A stretch of DNA of 17,166 nucleotides from an uncultured Collinsella sp. (GTDB lineage: Bacteria > Actinomycetota > Coriobacteriia > Coriobacteriales > Coriobacteriaceae): positions 1-17,166 of the forward strand of contig URKT01000043.1 in assembly GCA_900548495.1 (NCBI GenBank), in the 5' to 3' direction. The notes beneath the pieces are model-generated. The model was not told the DNA's origin, did not search any database, and worked only from the letters and a program-made list of their open reading frames with translations. Made by a program: the position numbers and the translations under genes. The number at the start of each line of letters is the position of its first letter. Position 1 is the stretch's first letter. This document shows, one piece after another, positions 6,565 through 12,712 of this stretch.

Positions 6565-6984
6565 ATGATTAAAGAGCTCTGCCACGACGAGGCTGTTCTG
6601 TCCCAGCGTTGCGAGGTTGCGACCGTCGAGGACGAGTCGGTGGCACAGGACCTGATCGATACCATCAAGTCGCTCGACGATGCCGGCTGCCTTGCCGCCA
6701 ACCAGATCGGCGTCACCAAGAAGGTCTGCGTCTATCTGGACGACGCCGGCGAGCCCCATGTGCTCTACAACCCCCGTCTGGTGTTTGGCCTGGGTGCCAG
6801 CAAGATGGAGGAGAGCTGCCTGACGCACGAGGAGGTCACCAAGTCCACGCGCTACATCAAGTGCAAGGTTGCCTTTGACCAGATCGTCGACGGCAAGATG
6901 AAGGAGTGCCGCCGCGACTATGCGGGCTTTGAGGCACAGATGATCCAGCATATGATCGACCACTGTCTTGGAAAGTTGGTCTAA
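6565..6984 (+). CDS. Peptide-deformylase-like protein, catalytic Glu replaced by Met
   Basis: 139-residue member of the peptide deformylase family, shorter than typical Def (about 165-190). Motif I is GCLAANQIG with Q47 kept. Motif II is ESCLT with metal ligand C85. Motif III reads HMIDH (H129, H133 kept), so the catalytic glutamate of HEXXH is methionine at residue 130. The codons CAT ATG ATC GAC CAC at this site are unambiguous. The metal site should still form, but deformylation is expected to be lost or strongly reduced; a binding or regulatory role is possible. The start at 6565 is chosen because GGAGGA lies just upstream; the ATG at 6553 precedes that site. The TAA stop begins the long inverted repeat at 6981-7085. 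A second short paralogue is at 14308-14718. Confidence 0.85.
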   Translation: MIKELCHDEAVLSQRCEVATVEDESVAQDLIDTIKSLDDAGCLAANQIGVTKKVCVYLDDAGEPHVLYNPRLVFGLGASKMEESCLTHEEVTKSTRYIKCKVAFDQIVDGKMKECRRDYAGFEAQMIQHMIDHCLGKLV

Positions 6985-7085
6985 GGGGACCAAAGCACCG
7001 CACCTTGCCGCTCAATCGTCGCTCGCGTACCTTAAGTACGCTTCGCTCCTCTTTCGTGGCAATCTGCGGCACTTTGACCCCTTAG
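6981..7085. repeat. 105-bp imperfect inverted repeat starting at the stop codon
   Basis: CTAAGGGG at 6981-6988 mirrors CCCCTTAG at 7078-7085. The arms continue inward through CAAAGCACCGCACCTTGCC on the left and GGCAATCTGCGGCACTTTG on the right, with small internal bulges. The centre is GCGTAC-CTTAA-GTACGC at 7025-7041. The outer arms match at about 28 of 33 positions. There is no T-run after it, and a conventional terminator follows at 7129. The structure resembles a REP- or MITE-like extragenic palindrome, or a long RNA hairpin. No other copy was noticed in this window. Confidence 0.7.
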
Positions 7086-7128
7086 ACGACCTGCGGGGTT
7101 AACTTAGTTGAGTTTATCCTGCTTGAAT

Positions 7129-7170
7129 AGTCCGGGCGTGACATTGTTGTCATGTCCGGGCTTTTGTGTT
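7129..7170 (+). terminator. Intrinsic terminator downstream of the deformylase-like gene
   Basis: AGTCCGGGCGTGACA pairs with TGTCATGTCCGGGCT (three G-T pairs) over a 4-nt TTGT loop, followed by a T-rich TTTGTGTTT. It would stop transcription about 145 nt past the deformylase-like stop codon, before the bile salt hydrolase gene. If transcription of the hydrolase starts further upstream, it could also act as an attenuator. Confidence 0.8.
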
Positions 7171-7228
7171 TAGCGCCTTTTTGTTTGGAGACAATGAAAT
7201 TAGCAAGAACGTAAAGCTAGGAGGCGCT

Positions 7229-8194
7229 ATGTGTACGAGTATTCGATTTACCGATAATTCTGGCCACATGTATCTGGGCCGCAATCTCGACTGGAGCTTT
7301 GACTACGGCCAACAGGTTCGCGTGATGCCGCGCGGGTTTCACATTCCGTATTCGTTTATCGACGACGCGACAGCGGCACACGCGGTGATCGGAATGTGCA
7401 TCGATTACAAGAACTATCCCATGTTTTTCGATTGCGGTAACGATGCGGGTCTGGCTGTGGCGGGGCTCAACTTTCCCGGCTATGCCGAGTATGCCGAGGG
7501 CCCTGTCGACGGCAAGAACAATATCGCGGCCTATGAGTTCCCCCTGTGGGTGGCAGCGACGTTCTCGACGGTCGATGAGGTCGAGGCCGCGCTGCGCGAC
7601 ACGGTGATTGTCGCCAAATCTGCCGGAGAGGGGCTGGGCGTGTCGCTGCTCCATTGGATTATCGGCGACAGCCAGCGCAGCATCGTGGTCGAGATGATGG
7701 CTGACGGCCTGCATGTATACGACGATCCGGTCGACACCCTTGCCAACCAGCCGACCTTCCCGTGGCACATGGAAAACCTGCGCACCTATATCACCGCCAC
7801 AAGCGATTTTCCGCAGACGGCGACATGGCGTGGCGCCGAGCTTAAGCCCTATGGAGCCGGTGCCGGCATGCGCGGCATTCCGGGCGATTGCTATTCGCCG
7901 AGCCGTTTTGTAAAGGCGGCGTACCTCAATGCCAATTACCCGCAAAAGGAGAGCGAGACCGAAAACGTCGTTCGCATGTTCCGCTCGCTCGAGGGCGTGG
8001 TGATGATCGAGGGAGCGTCCAGGATGGGCGATGGCAAGTTCGAGAAGACTATCTACACCGGATGCTTTAGCGCGCGCACGGGCAATTATTACTACGCGAT
8101 GTATGGGGATCCGTCGATTCGCTACGTGAGCCTGATGGATGCCGAGGGCGCGAGCCCCGATAGGCTCGTGGTTCCCGAGCCGCGCCGTTCGTAG
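7229..8194 (+). CDS. Choloylglycine hydrolase family (bile salt hydrolase-like)
   Basis: 321-residue N-terminal-nucleophile hydrolase, predicted to split glycine or taurine from conjugated bile acids in the cytoplasm; penicillin V acylase is the alternative activity in this family. After removal of Met1, C2 is the nucleophile. Other expected residues are present near their usual positions: R18 and D21 in LGRNLDW, N81 in GLNFPGYA, N173 in NQPTFPWHMENL, and R226 in GDCYSPSRFVKA. Length (about 320-330 in the family) and lack of a signal peptide fit bile salt hydrolase. The start at 7229 has TAGGAGG just upstream, and only this Met is followed by the required Cys. It stands alone between terminators, convergent with kup. 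Confidence 0.9.
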   Translation: MCTSIRFTDNSGHMYLGRNLDWSFDYGQQVRVMPRGFHIPYSFIDDATAAHAVIGMCIDYKNYPMFFDCGNDAGLAVAGLNFPGYAEYAEGPVDGKNNIAAYEFPLWVAATFSTVDEVEAALRDTVIVAKSAGEGLGVSLLHWIIGDSQRSIVVEMMADGLHVYDDPVDTLANQPTFPWHMENLRTYITATSDFPQTATWRGAELKPYGAGAGMRGIPGDCYSPSRFVKAAYLNANYPQKESETENVVRMFRSLEGVVMIEGASRMGDGKFEKTIYTGCFSARTGNYYYAMYGDPSIRYVSLMDAEGASPDRLVVPEPRRS

Positions 8195-8217
8195 CCGATA
8201 GCTTTACCGCAATGCAA

Positions 8218-8253
8218 AGCGGCCCTGCATCTCCCGTGAGGTGCAGGGCCGCT
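8218..8253. terminator. Bidirectional terminator between the hydrolase and kup genes
   Basis: AGCGGCCCTGCA at 8218-8229 pairs perfectly with TGCAGGGCCGCT at 8242-8253 over a 12-nt loop. It lies between two convergent stop codons. The T-run on the plus side is weak (TGTCGTTGATTTG), so efficiency may depend on the very GC-rich stem. Confidence 0.82.
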
Positions 8254-8273
8254 GTCGTTGATTTGTGACGTCG

Positions 8274-10505
8274 CTAGAAGTTGGCGTCGTTGAGTTGTTC
8301 ACTCTCGAGGCCGTCGAGCTGTTGCTGTTCGGGCGTATCGGCGACACTCTCGAGCAGCTCGGTGGGATCGACGTTCATGCTCTTGCCGGCCTCGTTGCCG
8401 TTGACCAAGTCGTCCGAGAAGATGTCGACTTCCATTTCCTCGGCCTCTTCGATCTGGATCTCGAGCGGCACCTGGGTGCGCACGAGTTTGACGGCCGGGC
8501 GCATGCGGGCAAAGAGCGGTACGTACTCGATGATGATGGCCGAGTTCTCGAGACCATACCAACGTGCCGGGCTTCCGCAGGCGCGGCGGACGGCATACTT
8601 GATGGCCATGACGCGATGGTCGTTGCGGTTGATGTCCGTTTCGGGGGCAAGCATCTTGCGCAGCATGCAAAAACGGAAGTCGCCCACGTTGCCGCGCGTC
8701 TCGTAGATGGAGTAGGTGTGGTGCTGCGGCGGCAACTCACCCGAGGCCATCAGGTCGCCAACGATCTGGCGCAGGTAGGCGTTGATGCGCTGATTGACCT
8801 TAAAGCCCAGGTCCAAGCGCACGCGGAACAGGAAGTCTGTGCCAAAGGTCTCAACGGAATACTCGTGCGTATAGGGCTCGTCGGTAACGTGTACGTTGAT
8901 GAACCAATATGCCTTGGCGCGCTTGGGGTGCTTGTCCAGGATGGAATAGAGCACGTCGCGGTCGAGCGTGAGCGGATCGGGGCTGTTGGTGAGAAACACC
9001 AGGTTGTCGGCGAGCACGGGATAGGTCTCGTCGTTGCGCAGACGGTTGAGCTGATCGATGTACTTGGAGACGGGTAACAGAATCGTCTGCGTGCGCTCGA
9101 TGGCGGTGCCACGGCGCCACACGTACATAAGGCCAAACAGCAGTGCGGCCAGGAAGATCATGACGTAGCCGCCGTCAAAGAACATGGTGAGGCACGAAGC
9201 GAAGAAGCACAGCTCAATGGCACCAAAGAGCAGGGCAAAGATGCAGGCGCCCAGCTTGTGCTTGAGGATGCCGGTGATATAGCTCGTCAAAAGCGTCGTG
9301 GTCATGAGCATGGTCACGGTGATGGCGAGGCCATAGGCACTCTCCATGCGCTCGGAGTTTTGGAACAGCAGCACGATGAAGATACAGCCGACCCACATGA
9401 TGTTATTGACGAGCGGAATATAGAGCTGACCCTTGGTGTCGCTGGGGTAGTGGATGCGCAGGTGCGGCATAAGGTTGAGGCGCGTTGCCTCGGATACCAG
9501 CGAGAATGAGCCGGTGATGAGGGCCTGCGAGGCGATGATGGCCGCCACGGCCGAAAGCACGATGGCAAAGGGGCGCAGGGGCTCGGGAAGCATCATATAG
9601 AACGGGTTAACGATATCCATCGCGAGCATCTGGGGGTTGGAGTTATTGGCGAGCAGCCAAGCTCCCTGACCCAGGTAGTTAAGGATAAGCGCTGCCTTAA
9701 CAAACGGCCAGGATGCATAGATGTTGGCCTTGCCAACGTGGCCCATGTCCGAGTAGAGGGCCTCGGCGCCGGTCGTCGACAGGAAGACGAAGCCGAGCAC
9801 CATGATGCCCGAGTGGTTGATGGGCGAGAACAGGAACATGATGCCGCGAATGGGGTTGAGGGCGCGCAAGATGGACAGGTTGCCGAGCATGTTGAGCAGG
9901 CCGGCGCCCGCCAGGAACAGGAACCATAGCGTCATGAGCGGACCGAACAGCTTGCCGATGGACGAGGTGCCGGCGCGCTGCATGGCAAACAGACCGCAGA
10001 TAATGATGATGGTGATGATGATCACATTGGTCTGACCGTCACCCAATAGCGCGTGGCCCCACTCGATGGTACGCAGGCCCTCAATGGCTGTGGTGACCGT
10101 GACCGCGGGGGTGAGGATGCCGTCGGCGAGCAGCGCCGCGCCGCCGATCATGGCGGGGAGAATCAGCCATGGCGCCACCTTGCGCACGAGACTGAACAGG
10201 GCGAAGATGCCGCCTTCGTTGTGGTTGTCGGCCTTCATGGCGATTACCACGTACTTGACCGTGGTCACGAGCGTCATGGTCCAGATGACGAGCGAAAGCG
10301 CGCCCAGGATCATGTCTTCGCTGACGGTACCGATGCCGCCGTTGTTGGCGACGATTGATTTCATGGTGTACATGGGGCTCGTGCCGATGTCGCCATAGAC
10401 GACGCCGAGCGTTACGAGCAGCATGCCAGCGGAGAGGGGGATGGCTCCGTGCCCGCCTTGCCCGCGCTGGTCTTGGAGGTTTGCCTCCAGTTTATTGTGT
10501 GCCAC
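8274..10505 (-). CDS. kup: Kup-type low-affinity potassium uptake protein
   Basis: 743-residue membrane transporter of the KUP/HAK/KT family, taking up K+ with protons. Hallmarks are the N-terminal TLGVVYGDIGTSPMYTMKS (about residues 32-50), the GAEALYSDMGHVGKANI block, and IASQALITGSFSLVSEA. About twelve hydrophobic segments fill the first 430-450 residues, then a soluble C-terminal domain of about 290 residues follows. The extreme C-terminus is acidic and glutamine-rich. The GTG at 10503-10505 is preferred because AAGGGAG lies 5 nt upstream of it; an in-frame ATG at 10521-10523 would add six residues but has a poorer ribosome site. In other Gram-positive bacteria Kup proteins can be controlled by cyclic di-AMP; no c-di-AMP riboswitch was recognised in the leader. 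Confidence 0.95.
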   Translation of the reverse strand: MAHNKLEANLQDQRGQGGHGAIPLSAGMLLVTLGVVYGDIGTSPMYTMKSIVANNGGIGTVSEDMILGALSLVIWTMTLVTTVKYVVIAMKADNHNEGGIFALFSLVRKVAPWLILPAMIGGAALLADGILTPAVTVTTAIEGLRTIEWGHALLGDGQTNVIIITIIIICGLFAMQRAGTSSIGKLFGPLMTLWFLFLAGAGLLNMLGNLSILRALNPIRGIMFLFSPINHSGIMVLGFVFLSTTGAEALYSDMGHVGKANIYASWPFVKAALILNYLGQGAWLLANNSNPQMLAMDIVNPFYMMLPEPLRPFAIVLSAVAAIIASQALITGSFSLVSEATRLNLMPHLRIHYPSDTKGQLYIPLVNNIMWVGCIFIVLLFQNSERMESAYGLAITVTMLMTTTLLTSYITGILKHKLGACIFALLFGAIELCFFASCLTMFFDGGYVMIFLAALLFGLMYVWRRGTAIERTQTILLPVSKYIDQLNRLRNDETYPVLADNLVFLTNSPDPLTLDRDVLYSILDKHPKRAKAYWFINVHVTDEPYTHEYSVETFGTDFLFRVRLDLGFKVNQRINAYLRQIVGDLMASGELPPQHHTYSIYETRGNVGDFRFCMLRKMLAPETDINRNDHRVMAIKYAVRRACGSPARWYGLENSAIIIEYVPLFARMRPAVKLVRTQVPLEIQIEEAEEMEVDIFSDDLVNGNEAGKSMNVDPTELLESVADTPEQQQLDGLESEQLNDANF

Positions 10506-10604
10506 GAGGACTCCCTTAGACATCCGGTTATCTGTCTAGGACAAAAAACTTTATGCCGTCTTTATACATACAAGAGCAGTTTGGCACATCGGGTTATTTT
10601 AGAC

Positions 10605-10628
10605 AATAATCCTCAGCTGGGGATTATT
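10605..10628. promoter_or_regulatory. 24-bp near-perfect palindrome between the DMT exporter gene and kup
   Basis: AATAATCC (10605-10612) and GGATTATT (10621-10628) flank TCAGCTGG; 11 of 12 pairs match. It lies about 35 nt past the exporter stop and about 100 nt upstream of the kup start, both leftward. It could be a weak terminator for the exporter (A/T-rich ends, TTATTGTCT after it on the minus strand) or an operator for kup. Confidence 0.5.
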
Positions 10629-10662
10629 TATCTACGCAGGTAGCATTTCAAAGCAGGGGCTT

Positions 10663-11574
10663 TTAAGCACGTACTGTCTGGGCGATGCCAGCCTTGGCGT
10701 TTGCGCGTTTGCCGGCGAGTTCGCAAAAAATCGCGCCGCCGATGATAAGCGCGGCGCCCATCAGGCGGACCGGTGTTATGGCTTCGCACAAAAGAACGGC
10801 GGAGAACACGACGGCCGAAAGCGGCTCGAGGTAGCCGACGACGGCGACGGTCTGCACAGGCAGTTTGGCGACGGCGCTAAAGTAGAGCAGGCAACCAATG
10901 CCGGTGTTGACGACGCCGAGCATGACGACGGCGCGCCAATCGATGCCTGCGGCGACGCCGGCGGACAGGAATGAGGGAGCACCCTGCGTGATGAGCGTGA
11001 GGACCAGCGCGGTCACAAAGGCGGCACTCACCTGGAGCGTGGAGTTCTCGAGGCCTTCGATGTGTGGCGCACCCTTGCTAGCGATGACCATCAGTGCATA
11101 GCAAAATGCCGAGGCGATGCCGCAGACGATACCCACAATGGGCATATTGCCGCCTAGACCTTGCGCTGCAATGAGAAAAGCACCGCACGCAACGGCGATA
11201 AAGCCGGCGATTTTGCCGCCGGTCAGCTTTTCGCCAAAGATGAGCGGGGAGAGCGCCATGACAATGATGGGGCCGCAGTAGTACAGCAGCGAGGATACGC
11301 CGACGCCGATCGTCTGGTAGGCGCGGAACAGAAAAATCCAGCCGGCACCCAGCGCGGCTCCCGAGAGGAGGAGGGCTGCGGCTTCGCGGGGGCGAGATGG
11401 CGCCTGCAACTTATGGCGTTGGGTGATGGCGAGGATGGTGACAAGCGAGAATGCACCCAAAAACGTGCGTAGTAGCACGATATCCGAGCTCGGCAGCGCG
11501 ATAGCAGCGGCGATGATGCCGTTGGAACCAAACAATAGCAATGCTGCTAAGTACGTAAACAGTCCGTTGTTCAT
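10663..11574 (-). CDS. EamA/DMT-superfamily transporter
   Basis: 303-residue membrane protein with two tandem EamA halves, about ten TM segments. The first half starts LFTYLAALLLFGSNGIIAAA and includes FLFRAYQTIGVGVSSLLYYCGPI; the second includes GIASAFCYALMVIASKG and the conserved TGIGCLLYFSAVAKLPVQTVAVVGYLEPLSAVVFS segment. Such proteins usually export amino acids or other metabolites; the substrate is unknown. GAGGGG lies about 12 nt before the ATG, a slightly long spacing. It is divergent from a LysR gene with a 118-nt gap that carries a LysR-type dyad, the classic arrangement of a LysR regulator with its target exporter. Confidence 0.9.
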   Translation of the reverse strand: MNNGLFTYLAALLLFGSNGIIAAAIALPSSDIVLLRTFLGAFSLVTILAITQRHKLQAPSRPREAAALLLSGAALGAGWIFLFRAYQTIGVGVSSLLYYCGPIIVMALSPLIFGEKLTGGKIAGFIAVACGAFLIAAQGLGGNMPIVGIVCGIASAFCYALMVIASKGAPHIEGLENSTLQVSAAFVTALVLTLITQGAPSFLSAGVAAGIDWRAVVMLGVVNTGIGCLLYFSAVAKLPVQTVAVVGYLEPLSAVVFSAVLLCEAITPVRLMGAALIIGGAIFCELAGKRANAKAGIAQTVRA

Positions 11575-11588
11575 GCGCTGACATCCCC

Positions 11589-11594
11589 TCTATA
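11589..11594 (-). promoter_or_regulatory. Candidate -10 box of the DMT exporter gene
   Basis: TATAGA on the minus strand lies 15 nt before the start codon. It has no consensus -35; the LysR-type dyad (11605-11619) covers the spacer just upstream, as expected for a regulated promoter. Confidence 0.35.
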
Positions 11595-11604
11595 TCCGAG
11601 CATC

Positions 11605-11619
11605 TTCACTATGGGTGAA
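11605..11619. promoter_or_regulatory. LysR-type binding site between the divergent exporter and LysR genes
   Basis: TTCAC-TATGG-GTGAA is a perfect 5-bp dyad with a 5-nt spacer and contains the T-N11-A core of LysR sites. It lies between the -10 boxes of the two divergent genes. Binding by the neighbouring LysR protein is inferred from position. Confidence 0.6.
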
Positions 11620-11641
11620 CTGGCTTTAGAAGAAAAGCGAA

Positions 11642-11647
11642 TATAAT
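11642..11647 (+). promoter_or_regulatory. Candidate -10 box of the second LysR gene
   Basis: A perfect TATAAT lies 45 nt before the GTG start. There is no good -35 hexamer at 16-18 nt; the dyad at 11605-11619 is just upstream. Confidence 0.5.
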
Positions 11648-11692
11648 GCATAGATAACATGACAAAAACTCATGCAAAGGTGGAGGCGTGAC

Positions 11693-12550
11693 GTGGAAAC
11701 GAATATTCAAAAGATGCAGGTGCTGCTCGAGACCGTGCGCGCCGGCAGTTTTACGCGCGCCGCCGAGCGCCTGAGCTATTCGCAATCGGGCGTGAGCCGT
11801 ATGGTGGCCGATCTCGAGGCCGACTGGGGCTTTAAGGTGCTCGACCGCAGTCGCGAGGGCGTAGTACTTTCTGCCGATGGACGGCAAGTTATGCCTGCGG
11901 TTGAGGCGTTATGCGAGGAATTCGTTCGCTTGCAGCGACGGGTGGATGAGATGCGTGGGCTCATGCGCGGCAAAATCTGCATCGGTACGTTTTCGAGTGT
12001 GGCGACTCATGTACTGCCGCCGGTGATCGCGCGCTTTCGCGCCGATCATCCGGACGTCGATTACGAGTTGCTGATGGGCGATTACTCAGAGATTGAACAA
12101 TGGGTGTCAGAGGGCCGCTGCGATCTGGGCTTTATCCCGCGTGAGCCCCGAGAAAACGGCATGGCATCGCGGTCTTTGGTGCGCGACGAGTTGATGGCGG
12201 TAGTACCGGCAGACTCTTTGCTTGCCACGGCGGAGGTCGTTTCTCTTGCCGATTTAGCCAACGAGCAGTTTATTCTGCTGGAACGCGGTAGCGACGACGA
12301 AATTACCCCGCTGTTTCGCCGCGCGGGCCTGGCGGTGCGCTCTAAGCTGTCAACCTGGGATGACTATGCGATTATGGCCATGGTCGAGGACGGCCTGGGC
12401 GTGAGCATTCTTCCGGCGCTCATCTTGCGCCGGTGCCAGTTCGATGTTGCCGTGCGCCCGCTCGAGGGACATCCTCATCGGCAGATCAACGCCATATACC
12501 GCACAGCTGACGTTTCGCTTGCGGCGGCTCATTTCCTTGAATACCTCTAA
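11693..12550 (+). CDS. LysR-family transcriptional regulator, divergent from DMT exporter
   Basis: 285-residue LysR regulator. Residues 1-60 are the winged helix-turn-helix (NIQKMQVLLETVRAGSFTRA, then YSQSGVSRMVADLEADWG), joined by a coiled linker to a substrate-binding-type effector domain starting near residue 88 (GKICIGTFSSVATHVLPPVI). The GTG at 11693 is preferred over the ATG at 11672 because GGTGGAGG is properly spaced before the GTG and the family begins at this residue. The effector is unknown, but the divergent exporter suggests it senses an exported metabolite. It probably also controls its own gene through the shared dyad. No clear terminator separates it from the following HTH-aminotransferase gene, only a short TTGTCC/GGACAA dyad. 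Confidence 0.9.
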   Translation: METNIQKMQVLLETVRAGSFTRAAERLSYSQSGVSRMVADLEADWGFKVLDRSREGVVLSADGRQVMPAVEALCEEFVRLQRRVDEMRGLMRGKICIGTFSSVATHVLPPVIARFRADHPDVDYELLMGDYSEIEQWVSEGRCDLGFIPREPRENGMASRSLVRDELMAVVPADSLLATAEVVSLADLANEQFILLERGSDDEITPLFRRAGLAVRSKLSTWDDYAIMAMVEDGLGVSILPALILRRCQFDVAVRPLEGHPHRQINAIYRTADVSLAAAHFLEYL

Positions 12551-12563
12551 AAGCGCGTACCTG

Positions 12564-12581
12564 TTGTCCACTTTGGGACAA
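12564..12581. repeat. Short perfect dyad after the second LysR gene
   Basis: TTGTCC and GGACAA form a 6-bp inverted repeat with a 6-nt spacer. It is too short and lacks a T-run for a good terminator. It lies upstream of the promoter of the next gene. Confidence 0.35.
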
Positions 12582-12610
12582 TTCTCAGGGCTCGGTACAT
12601 TTTCTTGTGA

Positions 12611-12691
12611 AATTGAACTTCCGGATGATGCGCCGCGCTATACTGCTGCCTAAATTGAACTCAGGTTCAATTCGTGTTCTGTAAATTGAAC
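12611..12691. promoter_or_regulatory. Cluster of four AATTGAAC operator-like repeats
   Basis: AATTGAAC occurs at 12611-12618, 12653-12660 and 12684-12691, and inverted as GTTCAATT at 12665-12672. The second and third copies form a perfect 8-bp dyad with a 4-nt TCAG spacer. The first copy overlaps the -35 region and the others lie between the -10 (12639-12644) and the ribosome site. This is typical of an autorepressor's operators, and the gene they precede begins with an XRE-type DNA-binding domain, so self-regulation is the simplest reading. Confidence 0.7.
12639..12644 (+). promoter_or_regulatory. Candidate -10 box of the HTH-aminotransferase gene
   Basis: TATACT, with TTGAAC of the first operator copy 20 nt upstream as a loosely spaced -35. 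The transcript would start near the dyad at 12653-12672, so a protein bound there would block it. Confidence 0.5.
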
Positions 12692-12712
12692 TTTGCCAGC
12701 AAGGAGGTTCTA

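Noticed and set aside
8265..9077. Plus-strand open frame opposite the kup C-terminal domain
   Set aside because: No family features or ribosome site; kup motifs are clear on the other strand.
10524..10604. c-di-AMP (ydaO) riboswitch before kup
   Set aside because: The leader is AT-rich and short and lacks the conserved G-rich core motifs of that class.
10581..10609. Plus-strand promoter-like TTGGCA-N17-CAATAA
   Set aside because: No plus-strand gene lies downstream; the next genes on both sides run leftward. It overlaps the palindrome at 10605.
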